From positions 50,576 to 114,575 of the forward strand of contig NZ_WNZY01000013.1 of NCBI RefSeq assembly GCF_009725205.1: 64,000 bases of DNA. Direction: 5' to 3'. The notes beneath the pieces were generated by a model. The model made no database searches. It was not told where the DNA came from and saw nothing but the letters and a program-made list of their open reading frames with translations. The DNA comes from Paenibacillus timonensis. GTDB lineage: Bacteria; Bacillota; Bacilli; Paenibacillales; Paenibacillaceae. Shown here in pieces: positions 53,071 to 62,403 of this stretch (position 1 is its first letter; each line of letters starts with the position of its first letter). The translations under genes and the position numbers were made by a program.

Positions 53071-53958
53071 ATGCGCTATACCTTGAAGTTTGGATTGTTC
53101 CTTGCTTGTATGGCCCTGTCGCTCATGCTTGTCACCTCATGCGGCCAGCCGGACCGGCTCCGCTCGAATTCCGTCCCTCCTTCCGATGGATCGCCAGTTA
53201 GAACGGAAGCGGTTACGGACGCGGGCGGCACGAGCTGGGTTCCGCTGACGCAAGTGGCTCAAAGCCTGGGCCTGCGGTTGCAAGAAACGGGCGACACGGC
53301 CAACCTCGGTTTTTCCGATGTGATGTTTACCGTTCAGCCCAGTCAAAGACATGCCATTTCCTTTGGACAGCCGATTTCCCTGCCCCAGGCGCCAGTGCGC
53401 GAAAACGGCCAATTGTATATGACGATGGATGCCGTATCGGCCTTGCTGCAAACGAAAGCCCAAATCGATTCGCGTACGGGGGCTTTGACGTTTGACCGCA
53501 TTTCCCCGGCGGGTGGCCGCATTCCGCCGCAAACCGGGACCAGCCGCTACGGGATTCTCGGAGTCGCCGATCATCGCGATGAGATGGTCGCCTATGCCAA
53601 GCAGTATTTGGGCGTTCCTTATGAATTTGGTGCTTCTCCTTACGAGCAGTCCAAAACGTTCGATTGTTCGTCCTTTACCCGCCATGTCTTCAAAAAATTC
53701 GGCCAAGACCTGCCGCGGTTGGCCCGCGATCAAGCCCAAGAAGGCATATCGGTGACGCGCGACCAGCTTCAAGTCGGAGACTTGATCTTCTTCACCGTCC
53801 CGGGCCGGTTTAAATCCGACAATGTCGCGGGTCATGTCGGCATCTATATCGGCGACGGCAAGTTCATTCACACTTGGGGCGCCCCGGGCGTTCAAATCAG
53901 CCCACTAGATAGCGGCTATTGGAGTGACGTCATCATTTCCATGCGCCGGATTCGTTAG
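53071..53958 (+). CDS. Stalk-domain NlpC/P60 lipoprotein
   Basis: A 295-residue exported lipoprotein: lipobox 'LMLVTSC' places the lipidated cysteine near residue 24. A stalk (copper-amine-oxidase-N-like) region follows ('GGTSWVPLTQVAQSLGLRL', 'NGQLYMTMDAVSALL'), then an NlpC/P60 cysteine peptidase with catalytic Cys in 'KTFDCSSFTRHVF', His in 'VAGHVGIYIGDG' and a third polar residue in 'FIHTWG'. Such enzymes cut peptidoglycan stem peptides (D-Glu-DAP bond). It is the third stalk-domain protein in this window. Confidence 0.88.
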   Translation: MRYTLKFGLFLACMALSLMLVTSCGQPDRLRSNSVPPSDGSPVRTEAVTDAGGTSWVPLTQVAQSLGLRLQETGDTANLGFSDVMFTVQPSQRHAISFGQPISLPQAPVRENGQLYMTMDAVSALLQTKAQIDSRTGALTFDRISPAGGRIPPQTGTSRYGILGVADHRDEMVAYAKQYLGVPYEFGASPYEQSKTFDCSSFTRHVFKKFGQDLPRLARDQAQEGISVTRDQLQVGDLIFFTVPGRFKSDNVAGHVGIYIGDGKFIHTWGAPGVQISPLDSGYWSDVIISMRRIR

Positions 53959-53987
53959 CAGAAGGGCTTGGGCCCTCCTAATCATAG

Positions 53988-54021
53988 GCCGGGGAACTGA
54001 TGGGTTCACCCGGCTTTTTTT
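53988..54021 (+). terminator. Terminator of the NlpC/P60 gene
   Basis: GCCGGG-GAAC and GTTC-ACCCGGC form the stem, followed by TTTTTTT. Confidence 0.85.
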
Positions 54022-54134
54022 ATTGTCGACAAGCGATTTCCCTTCGTTACAAATACAAAGTATAATAAATGTATGCATCACTTTCCATATAATATTTATA
54101 CATCAAAACCCGATGGATTCAGAGGAGAAAGACG

Positions 54135-55055
54135 ATGGACAAGGACAATTTAAAACAGGATTATGAACTGCTGGGGTTACCCGAAAACGCTTCCCGCGAA
54201 GAATTGGAGAAGGTATTTGACATTTTGCTCCGTAAATCCCGCTCCCGCCATCCGAGCCCTGGCGAAGCCGAGGAAATCGAACGAAAAATCCAAGCCTACA
54301 AGCGGATCGTGGAGACGGAGGAACAGCGAAAAATCGCGGAGTTAAACCAGAAGCGCTATGCGAAGTGGGGCAAATTGGCCGGAACTGCCGAGAAAGTCGA
54401 CGATTTTTTCCGACTTTACCGAGCTTATGTGATCATTGGACTTATCGCTGTTGTCGCCATTATCTTCGGTACGAACGCTTATCTTGATCACCGCGAAGAA
54501 CAAAAACGGCTAGCCGCCCTGCCCCCCATCGACCTATCGATCATGATGGTTGGCAATTTTATGACCGACGACCAAAATGGCGGTGTTGACGCCCTAGAGC
54601 AAGCCATGACGGCACAGATCCCCGGCTTCAAGCGGGTGGAGATTGAGAATGTGTATTTGCCGCCTCAAGGGGAAGCCGGCGCGAGTTCGGCGGATATGGC
54701 CTACCAGCAAAAAGCGATGGCTGTTATAGCTACATCCAGTCCGGATATTTATATTACCGATGCCCCGACCTTCGATTGGCTGTCGAACGGCGGCGCTTTT
54801 CTCAGCCTCGACGACGTGGCGAGCGGCGAGCTTAAAGATCTCCTGGCCGATGACAACCTCGTCAAGGATGTATCCGACGAAGATAATACCGAGCACGTGT
54901 ACGGGATTAAGATCACCGACAGCACCCTGGTGAAGGAACTTCCGCTCGGGATGACGGACATGATCATCTCCCTCCGTTCCGACACGAAGAACAAAGACAA
55001 AGCGATTCAAATGATGAAGGAGTACTTGGAGAACATCCCTAAGGCGGCGAAATAG
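54135..55055 (+). CDS. J-like / transmembrane / solute-binding-like fusion protein
   Basis: A 306-residue protein with three parts. Residues about 8-65 read like a J domain ('YELLGLPENASREELEKVFDILL'), but the HPD loop is HPS ('SRHPSPGEAE'), which should prevent DnaK stimulation. A single membrane helix lies at about 97-115 ('YVIIGLIAVVAIIFGTNAYL'), with the J-like part inside. The outer part (about 130-306) resembles a fragment of an extracellular solute-binding fold ('ATSSPDIYITDAPTFDWLSNGGAFLSLDDV'). Function unknown. GAGGAG precedes the ATG, and the LacI gene follows 98 bp later. Confidence 0.75.
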   Translation: MDKDNLKQDYELLGLPENASREELEKVFDILLRKSRSRHPSPGEAEEIERKIQAYKRIVETEEQRKIAELNQKRYAKWGKLAGTAEKVDDFFRLYRAYVIIGLIAVVAIIFGTNAYLDHREEQKRLAALPPIDLSIMMVGNFMTDDQNGGVDALEQAMTAQIPGFKRVEIENVYLPPQGEAGASSADMAYQQKAMAVIATSSPDIYITDAPTFDWLSNGGAFLSLDDVASGELKDLLADDNLVKDVSDEDNTEHVYGIKITDSTLVKELPLGMTDMIISLRSDTKNKDKAIQMMKEYLENIPKAAK

Positions 55056-55083
55056 CCGTCTTTTTTTCGTGCATTTTTCGGAA

Positions 55084-55133
55084 TTGATTAATTTCAGAGG
55101 ATGCTATAAAATAACCCTATAAACGCGCGTTTA
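55084..55133 (+). promoter_or_regulatory. Promoter and 14-bp operator of the LacI-family gene
   Basis: TTGATT (55084) and TAAAAT (55107), 17 bases apart, form a plausible sigma-A promoter. TAAACGCGCGTTTA (55120-55133) is a perfect palindrome of the LacI-family type (central CG) at the expected transcription start. An almost identical site lies upstream of the GH94 gene. Confidence 0.7.
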
Positions 55134-55153
55134 CGAAAGTGGGGACCAACCTT

Positions 55154-56206
55154 ATGCGCAGTGAAGACATAGCTAAACTGGCCGGGGTGTCCCGCAGCAC
55201 CGTTTCACGGGTAATCAACAATTATCCGAACGTTCCGGAAGCAACACGGGCCAAAGTGCTCCGCGTCATCGAGCAGCACCACTATGAACCTAACAGCTTT
55301 GCCCGGGCTCTGGCCGGTAAACGGACGGATACGATCGGCCTGTTCGCCATCAGCATGACGGAGAAGGAAGACACCAGCCGCATCTATCAGAACAGCTACT
55401 TTGCCCCAATCGTCGACATGGTCGTCGATACGGCCAACGCCCGCGGCTTCTATGTGCTTATTCATACCGTTTATTCGCCGGGTGATTTTCAGAAGGTAAA
55501 GCAAGCCTTCCAACAGAAGCGGATCGACGGCGGGATTCTGGTCGGCACCCAAAAGGACATCGAGCTGGTTCGGGAAATGGTGGACCAGGAAGCGCCGCTG
55601 GTGCTCGTTGATTACGACATCGCGGAGATCATGGCGGAGCGGCTGAACAAGAACCACTTGGCCGTCATTAACTCCAATGACTACGAGGGCACGGTCCAGG
55701 CGATCGAATACTTGATCGAGCTGGGGCACCGGGAAATCGGCATCTTGAAAGGCAGCATGAATACGTTTTCGGGGCGTGAGCGATACTTAGCCTATGAGCA
55801 CACATTACAGAAGCACAATTTGCCGTTGCCCGAGGCTTTTGTCCTTGAAGGCGAGTTCCTGAAGGAGAGCGCTTATCGCGAAACCCGCAAGCTCATTGAG
55901 CAAGGAACCTTACCGACAGCGCTGTTTTGCGCCAACGACGACATGGCTTTTGCGGCGATGGAAGCGTTTGCGGAAAGCGGGGTTCGTGTGCCTGAGCAGT
56001 TATCCGTCATCGGCTTTGACGATGTCCAGCTAGCCTCTCGGATCACGCCCAAGCTGACCACTGTTCGCCTGCCCGTCGACGAGATGGCAAAGGCCGCCGT
56101 ATTAAAGGTGCTCGAGCTTTGCGAAACGGAGCAGCCCACGTTCAGCACGGTCAGCTTTCCAACCCGCCTGGTGATCCGGGATTCCTGCCAGCCCCCGGCG
56201 GAATAA
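55154..56206 (+). CDS. LacI-family repressor of the cellobiose phosphorylase gene
   Basis: A 350-residue regulator: HTH '[37 protein letters not shown]' at the N-terminus, hinge '[19 protein letters not shown]', then a periplasmic-binding-protein-like effector domain ('[32 protein letters not shown]'). The ATG has GGGG nine bases upstream; an upstream GTG at 55139 is less likely. Matching operators before this gene and before the GH94 gene imply autoregulation and control of beta-glucan disaccharide use, with a cello-oligosaccharide or its phosphate as probable inducer (inference). Confidence 0.93.
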   Translation: MRSEDIAKLAGVSRSTVSRVINNYPNVPEATRAKVLRVIEQHHYEPNSFARALAGKRTDTIGLFAISMTEKEDTSRIYQNSYFAPIVDMVVDTANARGFYVLIHTVYSPGDFQKVKQAFQQKRIDGGILVGTQKDIELVREMVDQEAPLVLVDYDIAEIMAERLNKNHLAVINSNDYEGTVQAIEYLIELGHREIGILKGSMNTFSGRERYLAYEHTLQKHNLPLPEAFVLEGEFLKESAYRETRKLIEQGTLPTALFCANDDMAFAAMEAFAESGVRVPEQLSVIGFDDVQLASRITPKLTTVRLPVDEMAKAAVLKVLELCETEQPTFSTVSFPTRLVIRDSCQPPAE

Positions 56207-56269
56207 GCCGGCGCACCTCCTCCTACAATACGATCAACGATTGTTGGGAGGAATCTTTTTTCAACGAAA

Positions 56270-56283
56270 TAAACGCGCGTTCA
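56270..56283 (+). promoter_or_regulatory. LacI-type operator upstream of the GH94 gene
   Basis: TAAACGCGCGTTCA differs from the LacI-gene operator (55120) at one base. It lies 24 bases before the GH94 start codon, between lacI and the enzyme gene, so it acts from within the leader or on a short promoter in the 101-bp gap. Confidence 0.65.
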
Positions 56284-56307
56284 CAAACGAAGGGAGAGTT
56301 CCTATTC

Positions 56308-58749
56308 ATGAAATTCGGAGCATTTGACGATCAACGCAAAGAGTATGTGATCAATACGCCGCAAACCCCTTACCCATGGATTAACTACCTTGGCAATGAG
56401 CAATTTTTCGGATTAATTTCCAATACCGCCGGCGGCTACACTTTCTACCGGGATGCACGCCTGCGTCGGTTGACCCGGTACCGCTACAACAACATTCCTC
56501 TCGATACCGGCGGACGTTATTACTACCTCCGCGACCATGACAACGGCGATTTCTGGACACCGGGCTGGATGCCGGTGAAGCGCGAGCTGGATTTTTACGA
56601 ATGCCGTCACGGTTTGGGGTATACCTCGATTACCGGGGAACGCGGCGGGATTTCGGTAACGCAGCTGGCGTTTATTCCGCTTGGCTATAACGGCGAAGTG
56701 CATCGCCTGACGGTAAAAAATACTAGCAACGAGACGAAGAAGGTCTCCCTCTTCTCTTTTGCCGAGTTCTGCCTTTGGAACGCCCAGGACGACATGACAA
56801 ATTTCCAGCGCAACCTGAGTACCGGCGAAGTGGAAGTGCTGGATTCGGTCATTTACCACAAAACCGAATACCGTGAACGCCGGAATCATTATGCGTTCTA
56901 TTCCGTCAACCGTGACATCGACGGCTTCGACACGGATCGCGAATCCTTCGTCGGACTATATAACGGCTTACACGAGCCGCAAGTCGTCGTGGCTGGCAGA
57001 GCCTCCAACTCCGTGGCCAGCGGCTGGTCGCCGATCGGCTCGCACGAAGTGACGATGAAGCTTGCTCCAGGTGAAGAACAAAGCCTGATCTTTGTTCTCG
57101 GTTACGTTGAATTGCCGGAAGAAGAGAAATGGGAAGCCCCAAGCGTGATCAACAAAAAACCTGCGCTTGAGATGATCGACAAATTCGCCACGGACGCCGA
57201 CGTCGACCGGGCCTTGGCCGAGCTGGCTACGTATTGGGACGGCCTGCTGTCCAAATACCAAATCCAAAGCGGCGACGACAAGCTGAACCGTATGGTCAAC
57301 ATCTGGAATCCGTATCAATGTATGGTAACCTTCAACATGTCGCGTTCCGCTTCCTATTTCGAATCCGGAATCGGCCGCGGTATGGGCTTCCGCGACTCCA
57401 ACCAGGATTTGCTCGGTTTTGTGCATCAAATTCCGGAACGTGCCAGAGAGCGGATTCTCGACATCGCCGCGACCCAGTTTGAAGACGGCAGCGCGTATCA
57501 CCAATATCAACCGCTGACCAAAAAAGGCAACAACGAGGTCGGCAGCGGCTTCAACGACGATCCGTTGTGGCTGGTGTCCGGAACCGCCGCTTATATTAAG
57601 GAAACCGGCGATCTCAGCATTCTCGACGAGCAAGTGCCATTCGACAGCAACCCGGATAACACCGCAACGCTGTTTGAGCATTTGAGACGTTCCTTCTACC
57701 ATGTCGTACACAACCTGGGACCGCATGGTTTACCGCTGATTGGCCGCGCGGACTGGAACGACTGCTTGAACCTGAACTGCTTCTCCAAGGAGCCGGGTGA
57801 ATCGTTCCAAACGACCGCGAACATCGAAGGCCGCGTCGCCGAATCCGTATTTATTGCCGGCTTGTTCGTCTTCGTAGGCCCGGACTTCGCTGAAATTTGC
57901 CGTATGCGCGGGCTGGACGCCGATGCGACAGATGCGCTCGACTGGATCGAAAAAATGCGCAAAACAACGCTGGAGCACGGCTTTGACGGCGACTGGTTCC
58001 TGCGCGCTTACGATCATTATGGTGAAAAAATCGGCAGCAAGGAAAACGCGGAGGGTCAAATCTTCATCGAGCCGCAAGGGATGTGCGTCATGGCTGGCAT
58101 CGGCGTTGAAGAAGGTTTGGCAGCTAAAGCGCTCACTTCCGTTGAAGAGCGTCTCGATACGAAATACGGTATCGTGCTGCAGCAACCGCCGTATTCGAAG
58201 TATTATCTGAACCTGGGCGAAATCTCCAGTTACCCGCCAGGGTACAAAGAAAACGCCGGGATCTTCTGTCACAACAACCCGTGGATTATGATCGCTGAAA
58301 CCGTATTGGGCCATGGCGATCGGGCGTTTGAGGTCTATTCGAAAATCGCTCCGGCGTACCTCGAAGAGATCAGCGAAGTCCATCGGATGGAGCCATACGT
58401 CTATTCGCAAATGATCGCCGGTAAAGACGCGGTACGTCACGGCGAAGCGAAGAACTCCTGGCTCACTGGTACGGCAGCCTGGAACTACGTGGCGATCACG
58501 CAGGCGATTCTCGGTATTCAAGCCGACTTCCGCGGCCTGAAGGTTGATCCTTGCATTCCATCCGCTTGGGATGGATACGAAATCACCCGCGTCTTCCGTG
58601 GCGACACGTACGTGATCCGCGTGAGCAACCCGAACCATGTGGAAAAAGGCGTAGCCCGCATCACGGTTGACGGCCAGCCGATTCAGGGTAACGTTATCGC
58701 CCCGGTTGGCGATGGCGGCGTGCATCAAGTTGAAGTTGTTCTCGGATAA
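56308..58749 (+). CDS. GH94 cellobiose phosphorylase
   Basis: An 813-residue inverting phosphorylase that splits cellobiose with phosphate into glucose 1-phosphate and glucose in the cytoplasm. The N-terminal beta-sandwich ('[39 protein letters not shown]' split by repeats) is followed by the (alpha/alpha)6 barrel with '[15 protein letters not shown]' and the general-acid region '[12 protein letters not shown]' (Asp482-Asp485) and '[16 protein letters not shown]'. Length and motifs fit cellobiose phosphorylase better than chitobiose or cellodextrin enzymes. No signal peptide. AAGGGAGAG precedes the ATG. Confidence 0.92.
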   Translation: MKFGAFDDQRKEYVINTPQTPYPWINYLGNEQFFGLISNTAGGYTFYRDARLRRLTRYRYNNIPLDTGGRYYYLRDHDNGDFWTPGWMPVKRELDFYECRHGLGYTSITGERGGISVTQLAFIPLGYNGEVHRLTVKNTSNETKKVSLFSFAEFCLWNAQDDMTNFQRNLSTGEVEVLDSVIYHKTEYRERRNHYAFYSVNRDIDGFDTDRESFVGLYNGLHEPQVVVAGRASNSVASGWSPIGSHEVTMKLAPGEEQSLIFVLGYVELPEEEKWEAPSVINKKPALEMIDKFATDADVDRALAELATYWDGLLSKYQIQSGDDKLNRMVNIWNPYQCMVTFNMSRSASYFESGIGRGMGFRDSNQDLLGFVHQIPERARERILDIAATQFEDGSAYHQYQPLTKKGNNEVGSGFNDDPLWLVSGTAAYIKETGDLSILDEQVPFDSNPDNTATLFEHLRRSFYHVVHNLGPHGLPLIGRADWNDCLNLNCFSKEPGESFQTTANIEGRVAESVFIAGLFVFVGPDFAEICRMRGLDADATDALDWIEKMRKTTLEHGFDGDWFLRAYDHYGEKIGSKENAEGQIFIEPQGMCVMAGIGVEEGLAAKALTSVEERLDTKYGIVLQQPPYSKYYLNLGEISSYPPGYKENAGIFCHNNPWIMIAETVLGHGDRAFEVYSKIAPAYLEEISEVHRMEPYVYSQMIAGKDAVRHGEAKNSWLTGTAAWNYVAITQAILGIQADFRGLKVDPCIPSAWDGYEITRVFRGDTYVIRVSNPNHVEKGVARITVDGQPIQGNVIAPVGDGGVHQVEVVLG

Positions 58750-58775
58750 AAAACTTACTACTTTTTCCGACCCAA

Positions 58776-58822
58776 AAAAGGTACAACCGCTCAGAAATCC
58801 TGAGCGGTTGTACCTTTTTGAT
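58776..58822. terminator. Two-way terminator between GH94 and MFS genes
   Basis: AAAGGTACAACCGCTCAG-AAATC-CTGAGCGGTTGTACCTTT with A-run and T-run on the two sides. Confidence 0.9.
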
Positions 58823-58835
58823 TACAATGAGGAAT

Positions 58836-60353
58836 CTAAGCCTTGGCAGGCTTCATGCCGTTTTCCTCCTTCCCCGAGTCCTGACCTTCTATATTTACCT
58901 GGACTTTGCGAATAAAGAACGCCAACACGAAGGCGACCAGCGTAATTCCCGTCGCCACGACAAAGGCAAAATCAATTCCGTTAATCGTCGCGTCTCGGGT
59001 GATCAGAGCCACTTGCTGCGCATTAGCCGGATCCTTAGGATTGATCCCGGCCGTGAGGATCATCTCCGTCGCCTTCTCCTTGGCGCGAGAGGACATGATT
59101 GTCACCAGGAGCGCGGTGCCCAGCGCTCCTGCAATCGTCCGGAGCGTATTGGACATCGCCGTACCATGTGCGTTAAGCCGCGCCGGCAGCTGGTTGAGGC
59201 CAGCTGTCTGGATCGGCATCATCAGCATGGACATCCCGAACATTCGGGCCGTATACATCAGAATGAGATGCGTATAGGTCGTGCTGTCGGTCAAATTGCT
59301 GAATTCCCATGTCGTCACCGCCGTAATCCCCAGCCCAACCACCGCCAGCCAGCGCGCGCCGATTCGGTCGAAGATCATCCCGGTAATCGGGGACATGATC
59401 CCCATTAGAATCGCCCCAGGCATAAGTAAAAGACCCGATTCGAGCGGCGAGAAGCCGCGAATCTTCTGCAGGTAAATCGGCAGCAGAATCATTGCCGCGT
59501 ACATCGCCATCGTAACCACAACGTTAATTATCGTAGTTAACGAAAACATATCGTATCTAAACACGCGAAATTCCAGCAGCGGTTTATCCGATCTCATTTG
59601 GCGCCACAGGAATACCCCTAGGGAGACGACGCCGACAATCAGGCTGACGACAACTTCCGTCTCGCCCCAACTGGTGCTGCCGGCTTCGCTAAAGCCATAC
59701 AAGACGCCGCCAAACCCAATCGTCGATAAAATGATCGACAGAACATCCAGCTTCGGTCGGCCGACTTGGGTTACATTTTTCATAAAGATAAAGCCTAGAA
59801 AAATGGACAAAATCGCAAACGGAAAAATGATCCAGAACAAGACGTTCCACGGATGATGTTCAATCACCCATCCGGAAAGCGTTGGACCAACCGCCGGGGC
59901 GAAGATCATGGCGATCCCCATCATCCCCATCGCCTGACCGCGTTTCTCAATTGGAAAAATCGTCAGGAATACGACGGTCATCAACGGCATCAGTACGCCG
60001 GCTCCGGCAGCCTGGACCAACCGTCCGGCGAGCACTAGCTCGAAACTGGAACCGATTCCGCAAATAAATGTACCGGCCGAAAACAAAATCATCGCGGAGA
60101 TAAACAGCATCCGCGTCGTGAAACGTTCCATCAAAAAGGCGCTGATTGGGATCAAGACGCCATTCACCAGCATAAATCCGGTCGACAGCCATTGGATGGT
60201 AGTTGCTCCCACACCCAAGTCGTCCATCATCTGCGGTAGGGCAACGTTCATTAAGGTTTGGTTCAAAATCGACACAAACGCCCCGATCAGGAGCGCCATG
60301 ACGATGGGCCATCTCTTGAAATTCACGTCCTGTACAGCCGCTTCATGGTTCAT
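58836..60353 (-). CDS. DHA2-type MFS multidrug transporter (EmrB/QacA family)
   Basis: A 505-residue fourteen-span transporter. Motif C-like 'VQAAGAGVLMPLMTVVFLTIFPIEKRGQAMG', 'GPTLSGWVIEHHPWNVLFWI' (typical DHA2 span 5-6 region) and 'NTLRTIAGALGTALLVTIMS' are present. It should export drugs or cationic compounds by proton antiport. It overlaps the MarR gene by 11 bases and both share the palindromic operator at 60832. Confidence 0.92.
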   Translation of the reverse strand: MNHEAAVQDVNFKRWPIVMALLIGAFVSILNQTLMNVALPQMMDDLGVGATTIQWLSTGFMLVNGVLIPISAFLMERFTTRMLFISAMILFSAGTFICGIGSSFELVLAGRLVQAAGAGVLMPLMTVVFLTIFPIEKRGQAMGMMGIAMIFAPAVGPTLSGWVIEHHPWNVLFWIIFPFAILSIFLGFIFMKNVTQVGRPKLDVLSIILSTIGFGGVLYGFSEAGSTSWGETEVVVSLIVGVVSLGVFLWRQMRSDKPLLEFRVFRYDMFSLTTIINVVVTMAMYAAMILLPIYLQKIRGFSPLESGLLLMPGAILMGIMSPITGMIFDRIGARWLAVVGLGITAVTTWEFSNLTDSTTYTHLILMYTARMFGMSMLMMPIQTAGLNQLPARLNAHGTAMSNTLRTIAGALGTALLVTIMSSRAKEKATEMILTAGINPKDPANAQQVALITRDATINGIDFAFVVATGITLVAFVLAFFIRKVQVNIEGQDSGKEENGMKPAKA

Positions 60354-60795
60354 GGGTTTCTTCTCTCACTTTCTCTAATGACTCTATAATTTTGTGATGC
60401 GTTTGCAGCATATGGTCGATGTCTCTCACGGATGTCTCCAAAACGGTTGTGATCGCCTTCGTATATTCAAGGTCCGTCAGCTGATAAACCTCCATCCCTT
60501 TGTCCGTAATCTGCAAGGCAACCGATCTTCGGTCGCTATCCAAACGTGCGCGCACCACCAGTCCTGCTTTCACCAGACGATCGATCACTCCGCTGACCGT
60601 ACTGTTCCCCATCCGCATCTGATCGGCAAGCTCGGTAACGCCGATTTGCGGGTTGTTCTGAATCCTTTTCAACACCATGAATTGGATACCAGTAATGCCG
60701 AAGGGCTCGGCCTGTTTGGATAACAGTTGGTAAAACGCTCTTTTCACCTCGCGAAAGGATTCCACGATCTCATGCATGCGTTGCTTTTGATCCAA
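60343..60795 (-). CDS. MarR-family repressor of the DHA2 efflux pump
   Basis: A 150-residue winged-helix protein: 'GITGIQFMVLKRIQNNPQIGVTELADQMRMGNSTVSGVIDRLVKAGLVVRARLDSDRRSVALQITDKG' split over about 33-103. The TTG start has AAAGGA about 10 bases upstream. A perfect 22-bp inverted repeat lies 37-58 bases upstream of the start, in the presumed promoter, so ligand-released autoregulation of the pump operon is expected. Confidence 0.92.
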   Translation of the reverse strand: MDQKQRMHEIVESFREVKRAFYQLLSKQAEPFGITGIQFMVLKRIQNNPQIGVTELADQMRMGNSTVSGVIDRLVKAGLVVRARLDSDRRSVALQITDKGMEVYQLTDLEYTKAITTVLETSVRDIDHMLQTHHKIIESLEKVREETHEP

Positions 60796-60831
60796 GCAGC
60801 TCTCATCCTTTAAATTTTTGTTTTATAATTT

Positions 60832-60853
60832 AATATTTCGTATACGAAATATT
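60832..60853. promoter_or_regulatory. Perfect 22-bp palindrome, operator of the MarR/DHA2 operon
   Basis: AATATTTCGTA is followed directly by its reverse complement TACGAAATATT. A TATAAA element for the minus strand lies at about 60822-60827, so the site overlaps the -35 and spacer of the operon promoter. Confidence 0.75.
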
Positions 60854-61044
60854 TCATGACTATATTTAACAAAGGTTCAAGTTTATTGTCAATAAGAAAA
60901 TTACAAGCCCCAAGGTTCGGCAAAATAAGAACTTTTTCAACTTTGGGTTAGCATTTCTCGGAATATTTCGTCCTATACCCCTGACGTCATGGATGATATA
61001 ATTATGGTAGAATTCACCTATTACTTAAGGAGGACATGAATCTC

Positions 61045-62295
61045 ATGACATGGTTCAACAGACTTCCCTTATCCGGAAAGATCTCCGCCGCGTGTTATCT
61101 CGTGGCTGCGCTCTTTGCCGTCCCATCGCTGATCGTCTTCATCCTGCTGGGACACATCGTCATCGGCATCTTAATGATCGCCGTATTGGCAGCGCTTACT
61201 TTCCCGCTTTCGCGCTATCTCCAGAAAGCGCTTACGGGTTCGTTCGATGATATCACCAGCGCTTCCGCAAAAATCGCCAAAGGCGATTTTACCAGCCGAA
61301 TCTCGGAATCCGGAGGCATGGACGATCTCAGTCGCTCCTTCAACAGCATGGTGGACAAGCTGCGCAAAATCCTGCAGGAGACCTCGGATATCACTCGCAA
61401 GGTAATGGACTCCAGCCGGAGCATTTCCGACCGCAACCAAGAGCTGATCGAAGTCATGACCCAAGTCACCCACTCCTCCAGCGAGCTGGCGCTTGGCGCG
61501 AACGCCATCTCCGAAGACGTCAGCGGCATGAAAGACGCGATCGGCGAGATTGAACAGAAGGTAAGCAATTACACCGATTCTACCCGTGAAATGAATCAAC
61601 GGTCCGACGAAATGATTCAACTGGTGGAGCGCGGACGCGAATCCGTCTCGCGGCAAGCGAATGGCATGCGCAAGAACATTGAAGCGACCGAGAAAGTTGC
61701 CGATTCCATCGAAGCTTTGGCCAAAAACGCGCAAGGCATTACCAAAATTACCGCTACCATCTCGGAAATAGCCGAACAGACCAACTTGTTGTCATTGAAC
61801 GCCTCCATTGAGGCCGCACGGGCAGGCGAGCACGGAGCCGGATTTGCAGTGGTTGCCCACGAGGTTCGTAAGCTGGCCGAGGAGTCGACCGCATCGACCA
61901 AGGAGGTATTCAATCTGGTCCGCAGCATCGAGCTGGATGTGAAGCAGGCGGGGCAAAACATCAAAATCAATGAAGAGGTCGTCCGGCAACAAAGCGAAAT
62001 GATCCGCGAAGCCGAGCAAATCTTCCAAGAGATCGTCCAAAGTGTACAATACATCAGCGGGGAAATTGCTGCGTTCTCCAAAGAAAGCGAAGCGATGCTG
62101 GAAAGCGCACAGAATATCTCCTCTTCCATTCAGAACATTTCCGCCATTACCGAAGAATCCGCGGCGGGCACTGAACAGGTATCGGCATCCATGAACGAGC
62201 AAATCACTTCGATCCGGGCCATGGCCGAGGAATCCGAAGCGATGAAAAATGCGGTGTTCCAGCTGCAAAAGACGATACATATCTTCAAGTTCTAA
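61045..62295 (+). CDS. Methyl-accepting chemotaxis protein without outer sensor domain
   Basis: A 416-residue chemoreceptor-like signal protein. Two transmembrane helices (about 12-34 and 37-57) are joined by a loop of only a few residues, so no extracytoplasmic ligand domain exists. A HAMP domain ('[28 protein letters not shown]') and a long coiled-coil signalling domain follow, with the hairpin tip '[39 protein letters not shown]' split around residue 250. It probably senses membrane or cytoplasmic cues, or receives input from partners. ATG at 61045 has AAGGAGG 11 bases upstream. Confidence 0.92.
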   Translation: MTWFNRLPLSGKISAACYLVAALFAVPSLIVFILLGHIVIGILMIAVLAALTFPLSRYLQKALTGSFDDITSASAKIAKGDFTSRISESGGMDDLSRSFNSMVDKLRKILQETSDITRKVMDSSRSISDRNQELIEVMTQVTHSSSELALGANAISEDVSGMKDAIGEIEQKVSNYTDSTREMNQRSDEMIQLVERGRESVSRQANGMRKNIEATEKVADSIEALAKNAQGITKITATISEIAEQTNLLSLNASIEAARAGEHGAGFAVVAHEVRKLAEESTASTKEVFNLVRSIELDVKQAGQNIKINEEVVRQQSEMIREAEQIFQEIVQSVQYISGEIAAFSKESEAMLESAQNISSSIQNISAITEESAAGTEQVSASMNEQITSIRAMAEESEAMKNAVFQLQKTIHIFKF

Positions 62296-62311
62296 CCGAT
62301 CACTGCCAAAG

Positions 62312-62347
62312 CCCAGCCCTTCACTCAAAAGGGGGCTGGGTTTTTTT
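62312..62347 (+). terminator. Terminator of the chemoreceptor gene
   Basis: CCCAGCCCT and GGGGGCTGGG stem followed by TTTTTTT. Confidence 0.85.
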
Positions 62348-62403
62348 CATTTTTTCGGTAAGATAATAGATAGTGAATCGCAAAGAACGGAGGATAGGCA
62401 ACC

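Noticed and set aside
57730..58728. A 332-codon minus-strand frame within the GH94 gene
   Set aside because: It is antisense to a conserved enzyme, lacks any recognisable domain and has no ribosome-binding site.
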